DNA from: Helicobacter brantae
GTDB taxonomy: Bacteria; Campylobacterota; Campylobacteria; Campylobacterales; Helicobacteraceae
DNA: 43,531 bases
Assembly: GCF_003364205.1 (NCBI RefSeq)
Contig: NZ_NXLV01000012.1
Location: forward strand, 1-43,531
Direction: 5' to 3'
In this document: positions 1-6,282 of the stretch, piece by piece
Layout of the letters: each line of letters begins with the position of its first letter
How positions within the stretch are numbered: the first letter of the stretch is position 1
The notes under the pieces: model-generated
Seen by the model: the letters and a program-made list of their open reading frames with translations, nothing else
The model's database searches: none
What the model was told of the DNA's origin: nothing
Program-made: the position numbers and the translations under genes

Positions 1-75
1 GGAAGTTAAGCTCCTCATCGCTGATGATACTGCACCTTTCAGGTGTGGGAACGTAGGTCGATGCAGGGTTGGGAT
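1..75 (+). rRNA. rrf: 5S ribosomal RNA, 3' part
   Basis: The window opens inside a 5S rRNA. The segment with GGAAGTTAAGC, the CATCGCTGATGATACTGC arm and GTGTGGGAACGTAGGTCG is the conserved 3' two thirds of bacterial 5S rRNA, ending near GGGTTGGGA. The 5' part lies outside the window. A T-rich run (TCTTCTTTTTTACTT) follows directly and may serve in termination. The exact 3' end is estimated to within a few bases. Confidence 0.9.
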
Positions 76-228
76 TTAATCTTCTTTTTTACTTCAGTAA
101 TTTATTTCAGTGTTTTTTAGTGTTGTTTGGTAATGTTGTTTAGATTTATATTCTTGCGTGTCTGTTTTTAGGTTTGGGCTTTTTATCAGTATTAGGGGGT
201 GTTTATATTGGTATTAGAGATTTGATAT

Positions 229-294
229 AGAGAGGATTGTATTTGCTGATAGAATAAGAGTGTGGTAAAAATACAAAAGAGAGGATTGTATTTG
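229..294. repeat. 17-bp direct repeat pair in the post-5S spacer
   Basis: AGAGAGGATTGTATTTG occurs at 229-245 and again at 278-294, 49 bp apart. The rest of the 76-324 spacer is AT-rich with no recognisable gene. The second copy sits about 30 bp before the first coding start. These could be protein-binding sites or debris of a small duplication. Confidence 0.6.
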
Positions 295-324
295 GAATAA
301 AGGGGTAGGGAGAGGAAGAGAGTT

Positions 325-807
325 GTGCAAAAATCACACTTTAAGAGAATAAGGCTTAGTTTAGAGGAGCTTAGAGGTTTGGTTTTTACTTTTAAAACTA
401 AGATTTATTGTCAAGAAGAGCTTTGGAATACTCTAACTTCATTTATCACTCCTTTGGATAATTCAAATGCCAAATTCAGAGAGGGAGAAGTTATCAGCAA
501 TAATTCTTTGATGATCTTAAGGACTTCATCTCAAAAGATTCTTGATATTTGGAAGAGTGAGAAAGTAGGTGTTTTATCTTTGCATAACCAATGCGATTTG
601 CCTATTGAGGTTGAAATTCTCTCTTTGACAGATTTTTATTTGTGTCTTGATTTGGAAAATAAAATCTTGGGATTTTTAGTTTATTCTTTGGCAGAAGAAA
701 TGCTTGAGTGTTTTGATAGTCAAGAGAATCCAACGCAAAAAGGAAGAGTGATTGAAAAAATGATTGATAGATTGCTTGATGTAAATCTTTTGGTGAATGG
801 AGAGTGA
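325..807 (+). CDS. Hypothetical protein (160 aa), first gene of the accessory island
   Basis: I do not recognise this family. The gene starts at GTG 325 behind an AGAGGAAGAG purine run (311-320). The protein is soluble in appearance, with no signal peptide or membrane segment, a basic N-terminus and an acidic helical C-terminal half. It overlaps the start region of the next gene, so the two are probably translated together. Size, lack of export signal and neighbours resemble members of small immunity-type gene clusters, but that is inference only. Confidence 0.65.
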   Translation: MQKSHFKRIRLSLEELRGLVFTFKTKIYCQEELWNTLTSFITPLDNSNAKFREGEVISNNSLMILRTSSQKILDIWKSEKVGVLSLHNQCDLPIEVEILSLTDFYLCLDLENKILGFLVYSLAEEMLECFDSQENPTQKGRVIEKMIDRLLDVNLLVNGE

Positions 808-808
808 A

Positions 809-1384
809 ATGATTTTAGACTATAAGAGTTGTATTTTTTGTAAGAGCAAAGAGAATGATATGGGAAATGGAATCTTTTTTGACATTCAAAAGAAAGATAA
901 TGCTCCCGAATTCTTGTGGATATTCTGTTATCACACACACATTCTCCAAGAGTTTGATATTCTTACTTATGGGAATTGGGAATTTTATCCTTCAAAACTA
1001 GATACTTCTTTGGATTTTGATGAGATTTATGATTCCTTACTTGCCCCACTTAAAAATCTCTATAAAAACAAAAGGGGTTTGGCAGAGATAAGAGATATGT
1101 ATTCAGGAGTGGATTTTATAACAAGAGTCGGAGAGTTTGGGGGTGGAAATCACATTAGGTTTTATACAGATGAATCTCACATTAAAACTCTCAAAATGGA
1201 TATTTGTATCGTTGATAATTTTGATGAAAGATTGCTTTCAGAAGAGGCAAATTACCCTTCTTATTTGCATTACATCAAAAATATTTCAATTGATTTTGAG
1301 GTTTTAAAACATATAATCAATAAAATTGAAGCATTTTTTGGTCTAGAAGAGGGGAAAAATCACAATGATTGCAATAGGAATTGA
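809..1384 (+). CDS. Hypothetical protein 'gene A' (about 191 aa)
   Basis: Unrecognised family. The frame opens at ATG 797, but ATG 809 has the better spaced GGAGAG ribosome site (799-804) and follows the upstream stop (805-807) directly. The N-terminus has KSCIFCKSKEND, a Cys-x-x-Cys pair, followed by FFDIQKK and FCYHTHILQEFDI. The last seven codons overlap the start of a second reading frame (ATG 1365). A decayed second copy of this gene lies at about 4178-4354 with the same 20-nt overlap onto the next gene. Function unknown. Confidence 0.65.
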   Translation: MILDYKSCIFCKSKENDMGNGIFFDIQKKDNAPEFLWIFCYHTHILQEFDILTYGNWEFYPSKLDTSLDFDEIYDSLLAPLKNLYKNKRGLAEIRDMYSGVDFITRVGEFGGGNHIRFYTDESHIKTLKMDICIVDNFDERLLSEEANYPSYLHYIKNISIDFEVLKHIINKIEAFFGLEEGKNHNDCNRN

Positions 1385-1418
1385 TCTTGGTAAAAAAGAT
1401 GTGAGCAAGTTTGATTGA
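1365..1418 (+). pseudogene. 5' stub of 'gene B' (17 codons then stop)
   Basis: The frame starting at ATG 1365 reads MIAIGIDLGKKDVSKFD and then stops. It matches the start of the intact gene at 4335 (MIATGVNLSKKEVCTFEK). The identity extends upstream: both copies have a GTCTAGAAG...AAAATCACAATGATTGCAA context. This is a truncated paralogue whose remainder has been replaced by the sequence leading to the gene at 1481. Confidence 0.75.
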
Positions 1419-1480
1419 TACAAAGACAACCAAAGTGGGCAAATCATCCATAAAGTAAAGGGTGAAAATAAAGGAGAGCA

Positions 1481-1954
1481 ATGAAGCCAAACTCAATACC
1501 ATCATACTATTTTGATTTTACTCTTGAGTCCAATGGAGGCAAAGCTTGTTTTGTTGATTTGGAGTGGATAAGTAAAAAAATGGGGCTTCATCCATCTAGC
1601 ACAAGATTAAAAGGAGAGAAAAATATCATTCTTGAGCAGACAATAGAGGCAAAATTTACTCGATGGAGTAAGCAGTCAAAAGTCTATAAAGATTGGAATA
1701 TAGATAAAAACTTTGAGAAATTTGTAGATAAGTTCCATAAAAAACAAAAACAGATTCTCCAAATTTTGCAAACCTATCCAGAGATTTCAGCTTTTATCTG
1801 CTATATTCCAACCTTTTATGATGACAGCTTTTATATTTGCCAAATCACTCCAACGATTGCTAAGAAATTAGCAGATATGCAAACTTGTTTTATCTCTGAT
1901 CCACAGATGATTTTAAGCAAGTCAAGGATTAAAGAAATGATTAGTGAGATTTAA
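1481..1954 (+). CDS. DUF4279-like small protein (157 aa)
   Basis: ATG 1481 is preceded by AAAGGAGAGCA, a strong ribosome site. The order of features fits the DUF4279 family pattern: an N-terminal beta strand (YYFDFTLES), the GLHPSSTRLKGEK turn resembling LGxxPxxxxxKGE, a helical middle, a strand (ISAFICYIP), and a C-terminal TPTIAKKLADM helix resembling the family's final helix and strand. The assignment is by eye. Proteins of this type are often single-domain genes beside toxin or effector loci. Function is not established. Confidence 0.6.
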   Translation: MKPNSIPSYYFDFTLESNGGKACFVDLEWISKKMGLHPSSTRLKGEKNIILEQTIEAKFTRWSKQSKVYKDWNIDKNFEKFVDKFHKKQKQILQILQTYPEISAFICYIPTFYDDSFYICQITPTIAKKLADMQTCFISDPQMILSKSRIKEMISEI

Positions 1955-1986
1955 AAGAATTTTTGATTTTTCTTTAAAAAACTACA

Positions 1987-2082
1987 ATGATGAAAAAATC
2001 ACCAAATGAGTATAATGCCAGAGCTTATCTTGGAGAGTTGAGTGGGGGTGGGGAGAGGGAGATTGATGAAAACAAGTTTTAA
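1987..2082 (+). other. Possible small ORF or gene fragment (31 codons)
   Basis: An open frame from ATG 1987 reads MMKKSPNEYNARAYLGELSG and continues to a stop at 2080-2082, overlapping the start of the gene at 2066. No ribosome binding site is visible. The composition looks protein-like, so it may be the remnant of a lost gene rather than a working one. Confidence 0.25.
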
Positions 2083-2503
2083 AATCATTGAAGAAAAAAT
2101 AGAGAAGTATAGACATCTTGGTAAATTTGATGCTTTGATTGTAGGCTATATTGATTATCTCAATCAAGAGGGGCAAGACGAGGTTTTGTTGCTTGATGCC
2201 TTTTTGAGTGAATACTTTCAATCCTATAATGACGATCTGCTCTTTCAGGTTTTGGTCGCCTTATTTGAGAATGAAATAGGTGCAGGAAATGATATGGCAA
2301 ATGAAAAAGATCCTCTAAAATTTCCCAATAATACTTTTTTTGATCAAGATACTACAGCCTTGCAAAAAGCACAGCTTGTCTATCAGGCATTTAAACAAAC
2401 ACAAATTTTATTTCCTGAAGAAGAAAGACTAGATAATAGAGCAATATTGCAGTTTGGTATTGTTTTGTGGAGCAAAGATGTATTTGAAAAACGCAATCAT
2501 TAG
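2066..2503 (+). CDS. Hypothetical acidic protein (145 aa)
   Basis: The frame extends up to GTG 2042, but ATG 2066 follows a GGGAGAGGGAGA ribosome site (2051-2062) and is the better start. The protein is acidic and mostly helical, with no signal peptide. It contains DALIVGYIDYLNQEGQDE and a central DDLLFQVLVALFENEIG helix. I do not recognise a family. It sits in a co-directional run of small genes and may be an immunity-type protein (inference). Confidence 0.6.
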   Translation: MKTSFKIIEEKIEKYRHLGKFDALIVGYIDYLNQEGQDEVLLLDAFLSEYFQSYNDDLLFQVLVALFENEIGAGNDMANEKDPLKFPNNTFFDQDTTALQKAQLVYQAFKQTQILFPEEERLDNRAILQFGIVLWSKDVFEKRNH

Positions 2504-2643
2504 TGGAGGATTTTTCAGATATACTCTATGATTTGACACACATCTTATAAAACTATTTATTGCAGGATTTGATCTATAAGAAAACCACAGAGGAGAGTGA
2601 GGCATCAAAACAAAAGAGTGGAGAGGGTAAGAAATCAATCTAA
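2503..2643 (+). pseudogene. Decayed gene fragment with one in-frame stop
   Basis: One frame from GTG 2503 reads VEDFSDILYDLTHIL, a TAA stop, then NYLLQDLIYKK and a charged tail TEESEASKQKSGEGKKSI ending at TAA 2641-2643. Protein-like composition continues in the same frame on both sides of the stop. That suggests a broken gene, or the surviving 3' end of one, between two intact genes. No homologue is recognised. Confidence 0.35.
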
Positions 2644-2659
2644 AAAAAGGAGATGGACA

Positions 2660-3316
2660 ATGATTACAACCCAAAAAATCACTGAAGGAGATATTATCAA
2701 GGCTCTTCAAAAAGGAGATGTTGCATTTTTCCAAGCCCATCAGATTGATGGAGATTATCGTATAGTTAATCCTGAATTTGATGGTGATACTTTGTTTCTT
2801 TCAAGTCTTGCAGATTCAAACTCTGAGTTGTATTTGTATTTTTTGGAACAAGGAGCAAATCTATTCTCTCCTAACTCTTTGGGGGAGAATGCCTTGCACT
2901 CAATTGCCTTTTCCAAAGACTCTCAACGCTTAAAGCATATCCTTAAAGCCAATCTTTCGTGCATAGAAATGCTAAATAATACAGCGATTTCTGGGGAGAC
3001 TCCCTTGCATTATAGTATTTTGTTTGAGAATATGGGCTACTTTGATGCATTGATTGAGCTTGGGGCAGAGGTGAATTGCACCGATAATGAAGGTTGTTCC
3101 CCATTACACCTTGCTTGTATGATAAAACTTGATGATGAAAAAGACAATTTGCACATTGTCAAAACTCTGCTTGAGCGTGGAGCTAACCCATTGCTAAAAA
3201 CAAAACTAGGAAATTATCCTTTGGCATTGGCAATCAATAATGATTTATATCGCGTAGCAAAGCTTTTATGGGAATATCAAATCGCAAATAAAGATATTTC
3301 TCTCAAAGATTCTTAA
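2660..3316 (+). CDS. Ankyrin-repeat protein (218 aa)
   Basis: ATG 2660 follows AAAAAAAGGAGATGG. At least four ankyrin units are visible: DGDTLFLSSLADSNSELYLY, LGENALHSIAFSKDSQRLKH, SGETPLHYSILFENMGYFDA and EGCSPLHLACMIKLDDEKDN, with the family's TPLH and GA(N/E) turns. A fifth partial unit follows (GNYPLALAINNDL). There is no signal peptide, so it is probably cytoplasmic. Ankyrin proteins bind other proteins, and bacterial ones are common in effector or immunity gene clusters. The partner is unknown. Confidence 0.85.
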   Translation: MITTQKITEGDIIKALQKGDVAFFQAHQIDGDYRIVNPEFDGDTLFLSSLADSNSELYLYFLEQGANLFSPNSLGENALHSIAFSKDSQRLKHILKANLSCIEMLNNTAISGETPLHYSILFENMGYFDALIELGAEVNCTDNEGCSPLHLACMIKLDDEKDNLHIVKTLLERGANPLLKTKLGNYPLALAINNDLYRVAKLLWEYQIANKDISLKDS

Positions 3317-3352
3317 TGCCTAGATTTTGCTTCTTCTCTTTACTCCTTGTTT

Positions 3353-3358
3353 TATAAT
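3353..3358 (+). promoter_or_regulatory. Candidate -10 element (TATAAT)
   Basis: TATAAT in the context CTTGTTTTATAATGC lies 30 bp before the start at 3388. Housekeeping Helicobacter promoters depend mainly on a TATAAT-like -10 box with a T-rich region upstream, which fits here. Confidence 0.5.
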
Positions 3359-3387
3359 GCAGAGATGGAAAACCAAAGGAGAAAAAT

Positions 3388-4071
3388 ATGACTGCTGACA
3401 AAAATAACTTGCCCAAGCATTATTCTTCTTGGATGCAAGACATTGATAATGCCTACATAACGCAAGAAGCTTGGATGAAGGGTGAGTATTTTGATGAGAA
3501 TGAAAGAATTAAAATTTACAAACACCCAAAATTGGGTTATATCAAAGTGTATCAGCTTAGTGATGGGAGTATTTTTGGTTATCCTTTTGGCGATATGGGG
3601 ATAAAAGATTGGGAGTTTGAAAAACTTACACCACCTTCTCTTATTGCTGTGGCTCAAATTTTGAGGAGACAACCCTGTGTCTTTAATTTTGTCTTAGGTA
3701 ATTTTAGATTATTAAAGTATTGTGAAAATTTTTGGATCTCCTACTTTCAAGATTTTGACATTCACTTTTTGGGAATTTCTGATTTTAATTATTCTACTTG
3801 CTGGAGCTTTCTTTCTCAAGATAAGATTAAACTTCAGATTTCTATCATTGCTCCATTTGCAAAAATAGAATTTTGCAATGATTTTCAAAGAATAAAAAGA
3901 TTTGAAGTGCTATTGAAAAATATGGGATATTTGCTCCTTGATAGAAAACAGCTTGAACTAGAAGTTCCAAATATTCATCTTGAAAATGCTTTATCGCCTG
4001 TAAATATCGATATGTGTTTTTTTGAGGAGTATCATAAAGAGAGTAATAAAATCTTAGGCAAGAAAGTATGA
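3388..4071 (+). CDS. Hypothetical protein (227 aa)
   Basis: ATG 3388 has an AAAGGAG ribosome site and an upstream TATAAT box. The protein has no export signal. It is rich in aromatic residues (for example FWISYFQDFDIHFLGISDF) and has LRRQPCVFNFVLGNFRLL in the middle. I recognise no family. The stop codon lies inside a DUF285 remnant that begins at about 4068, so the extreme C-terminus (NKILGKKV) may have been created by recombination at that point. Confidence 0.65.
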   Translation: MTADKNNLPKHYSSWMQDIDNAYITQEAWMKGEYFDENERIKIYKHPKLGYIKVYQLSDGSIFGYPFGDMGIKDWEFEKLTPPSLIAVAQILRRQPCVFNFVLGNFRLLKYCENFWISYFQDFDIHFLGISDFNYSTCWSFLSQDKIKLQISIIAPFAKIEFCNDFQRIKRFEVLLKNMGYLLLDRKQLELEVPNIHLENALSPVNIDMCFFEEYHKESNKILGKKV

Positions 4072-4158
4072 GAAGAATGTTTTACAAATCTCACTCTTTT
4101 ATCAATCCCTAGAGCAATGGGATATAAGCAGAGCAGAATAGAAGTGAGATATTTGAAA
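4068..4158 (+). pseudogene. 3' remnant of a DUF285 repeat gene
   Basis: ATGAGAAGAATGTTTTA, then CAATCCCTAGAGCAATGGG and ATATAAGCAGAG, closely match the last repeat of the intact gene (8041-8125). Restoring one lost base after 4101 gives an ...NQSLEQWDISRAE reading before a stop. It is a frameshifted 3' end of a second DUF285 gene, fused directly to the stop codon of the gene at 3388. Confidence 0.75.
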
Positions 4159-4177
4159 TAGAGTCTGATTGCAAGGA

Positions 4178-4354
4178 GTGAAAAAAGTCTTTTGTATTGC
4201 ATTTTGATATTCAAAAAAGGTGGTATTCCTAAGTTTTGTGTGTATCATATACATATTTCCCAAGAGCTGTATTGAAGAGTTTAAGGGGAGGGGTGTATAG
4301 AGAATCTTTAGTCTAGAAGGGAGAGAAAATCACAATGATTGCAACAGGAGTTAA
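4178..4354 (+). pseudogene. Decayed copy of 'gene A'
   Basis: In pieces and in different frames this stretch reads KSFVL, FDIQK, FCVYHIHISQEL and a final FSLEGRENHNDCNRS before a stop at 4352-4354. These match KSCIF, FDIQK, FCYHTHILQEF and FGLEEGKNHNDCNRN of the intact gene A (809-1384). The stub also keeps the 20-nt overlap with the next ATG (4335). Frameshifts and deletions make it non-functional. Confidence 0.7.
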
Positions 4355-4925
4355 TCTTAGCAAAAAAGAAGTTTGCACATTTGAGAAAACTATCGGAAAG
4401 TTTTCTTTGTGTGGAGAGCAAATCCCTACTTCTATGGGATTGGTGCATTATGATTTGAATAGTGAATTTTTTGTCATTCCTATGCTCTCTTGCACTTCAC
4501 CAAACCCCAATGCCTCAAATCTATACGAACGCTATGCTAATGAGGAATTAATCTTTGAGTGGAGAGATTTCAACCCTCATCAAGCAATCTTAGAGTTTTT
4601 GGGGATTGGAGGGGATTATTTCTCTCTCACAGGTTGCACTTACCTCAAGCTCAAAGCTAAGCTTCTTTATCAAATTGAGAGTTATTTTTGGGATATGAGT
4701 ATGAGTGATTGGAGTGATGAGCTATATCAAAGCTATGTGATTAAACCCATAGAGATAATGGGGATAGAGAATAGATTTCAGACTAAAGAGAGTGTGCTAA
4801 TTGAAGAGATTGGAGCTTCATTGATAGATTTGAAAAGACTTTTTGAGATTCACAATGGCAACAAACCCACAGCAATTTTTGGCAATCAAACCCTTCTTAA
4901 TCATTCACTATGGAGACTTCAATGA
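4335..4925 (+). CDS. 'Gene B' protein, paralogue 1 (196 aa)
   Basis: Unrecognised family. ATG 4335 follows GGGAGAGAAAATCACA. The protein has three parts: a variable N-terminus (residues 1-55), a core from PNPNASNLYERY to PIEIMGI (about residues 56-144) and a variable C-terminus with RLFEIHN. The core is nearly identical to that of the next gene, with a single K/R difference. Its stop overlaps the next start as ATGA, so the pair is translationally coupled. A 5' stub of a third relative lies at 1365. No signal peptide or catalytic motif is visible. Confidence 0.7.
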   Translation: MIATGVNLSKKEVCTFEKTIGKFSLCGEQIPTSMGLVHYDLNSEFFVIPMLSCTSPNPNASNLYERYANEELIFEWRDFNPHQAILEFLGIGGDYFSLTGCTYLKLKAKLLYQIESYFWDMSMSDWSDELYQSYVIKPIEIMGIENRFQTKESVLIEEIGASLIDLKRLFEIHNGNKPTAIFGNQTLLNHSLWRLQ

Positions 4926-5368
4926 GTAGATATATCACAACAGGGCTAGGCAGTTCTTTAAAGTTTGTCAATTATTTTGACAAGGAGGTTTTGGATTTGT
5001 ATTGGGGATACAAGACTTCTTTTTCACTCAATCCTCAAGCCACAATCAGCACCAAGAGTAATGGAGATTTTTTGACAACTATGGCTAAGCCACAAACCAC
5101 TCCAAACCCCAATGCCTCAAATCTATACGAACGCTATGCTAATGAGGAATTAATCTTTGAGTGGAGAGATTTTAATCCTCATCAAGCAATTTTAGAGTTT
5201 TTGGGGATTGGAGGGGATTATTTCTCTCTCACAGGTTGCACTTACCTCAAACTCAAAGCTAGACTTCTTTATCAAATTGAGAGTTATTTTTGGGATATGA
5301 GTATGAGCGATTGGAGTGATGAGCTGTATCAAAGCTATGTGATTAAACCCATAGAGATAATGGGGATA
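4500..5368. repeat. 267-bp direct repeat inside the two gene B paralogues
   Basis: Block 4500-4766 recurs at 5102-5368 (offset 602). I count about 8 mismatches by eye. These give one amino-acid change, the rest being silent. Outside the block the two genes have unrelated-looking ends apart from a short RLFEI(H/Y)N motif. Confidence 0.9.
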
Positions 5369-5527
5369 AAAAGCAAGTTTATAGAGAGTATCAAAGATGA
5401 GGATATTGCTTATGTTTTAAATTTGTTGGATTTGCAGATTACTCAAACTCCAAGACTTTTTGAGATCTATAATGTAAATCTCCCCACTTATGTGAATGAA
5501 GAGGTGATGGGGGAAAACTTTTTTTGA
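4922..5527 (+). CDS. 'Gene B' protein, paralogue 2 (201 aa)
   Basis: The frame extends to ATG 4910, but ATG 4922 forms an ATGA overlap with the upstream stop and has GGAGAC (4912-4917) before it, so I prefer it. The N-terminus (MSRYITTGLGSSLKFVNYF) and the C-terminus differ from paralogue 1, while the central 89 residues are the same except for one K/R change. The family is unknown. The pattern of a fixed core with exchanged ends suggests recombination between paralogues. Confidence 0.7.
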   Translation: MSRYITTGLGSSLKFVNYFDKEVLDLYWGYKTSFSLNPQATISTKSNGDFLTTMAKPQTTPNPNASNLYERYANEELIFEWRDFNPHQAILEFLGIGGDYFSLTGCTYLKLKARLLYQIESYFWDMSMSDWSDELYQSYVIKPIEIMGIKSKFIESIKDEDIAYVLNLLDLQITQTPRLFEIYNVNLPTYVNEEVMGENFF

Positions 5528-5655
5528 TCACCCCAATTGTCTTTTTGCTTCTCCTATAAGAAAATAGAACGCTATATAAAAAATCCTTATAGAAAAATCC
5601 AATCTAATTCTTGTAAGTTTTTTCCAATAAAAAAAGTAAAATGATATAAATCAGC

Positions 5656-5822
5656 CTATGGAGGAAGAGATGAAAAGACACAACTCCTCAACAAAGCAAG
5701 AGCTCAAAAAACTTTGTCAAGACTCTAGTGTCTTGCTAGGTGGTATTGGTGTTAGCAATGCGAGAGATATGAGTGGGATATTTGAGTGTGTGGGATTATT
5801 TAATCAATCATTAGGGAATTGA
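5656..5822 (+). pseudogene. 5' stub of a DUF285 repeat gene
   Basis: The stretch from CTATGGAGGAAGAG onward parallels the start of the intact gene at 6268-6400. From ATG 5670 it reads MKRHNSSTKQELKKLCQDSS, then one repeat-like unit ending FNQSLGN and a TGA at 5820-5822. After 50 codons it breaks into the leader of the gene at 5840. A TATAAA box (5645-5650) lies just upstream and may still drive the downstream genes. This stub and the 28 bp before it fill most of the gap between 5528 and 5839. Confidence 0.75.
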
Positions 5823-5839
5823 GGTTGGAGGAATGCCCA

Positions 5840-6265
5840 ATGGACAGCCATAAATTGGAACAATGTGTTTGCCTTGAAGAGATTTTATCACTTGCAGACT
5901 TTGAGCGACAAGTTGTGAAACTTATCTCAATGCAAATGCAAAATTTAGACATATTTGAAAGCTACAAAAAGGGAAAAATATCAAGTCGAGAAATCAATTT
6001 GTGTGGTTATTACTGCAATCTAGAAACATTGATAATCACTCCATATTCTGGCGTTATTGGAAATGTTGATTTGTATCTGAAAGAAGAATGCGTAGGTGGA
6101 AGTTTGCTATTTTTTGAGAGTGGAATTTTAAAATTCATTGAAGCTTATTTTTGGGAAGAAAATGATTTTTTCTTACACTTCAAGGACAATGAAATAATGA
6201 AAAGCCCCCATAAAAACTTTATAAAATCTGATAATCCATTACCATCAATAAGAGAAACAAAATGA
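5840..6265 (+). CDS. Hypothetical protein (141 aa)
   Basis: The frame opens at TTG 5819, inside the DUF285 stub, but ATG 5840 follows TTGGAGGAA at normal spacing and is the likely start. The protein is acidic and lacks an export signal. It ends with FIEAYFWEENDFFLHF, loosely like IESYFWDM of the gene B core. No family is recognised. It lies between the 5' stub and the intact copy of the DUF285 gene, as if it were a cassette between two direct repeats. Confidence 0.6.
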   Translation: MDSHKLEQCVCLEEILSLADFERQVVKLISMQMQNLDIFESYKKGKISSREINLCGYYCNLETLIITPYSGVIGNVDLYLKEECVGGSLLFFESGILKFIEAYFWEENDFFLHFKDNEIMKSPHKNFIKSDNPLPSIRETK

Positions 6266-6282
6266 GGCTATGGGAGGAAGAG

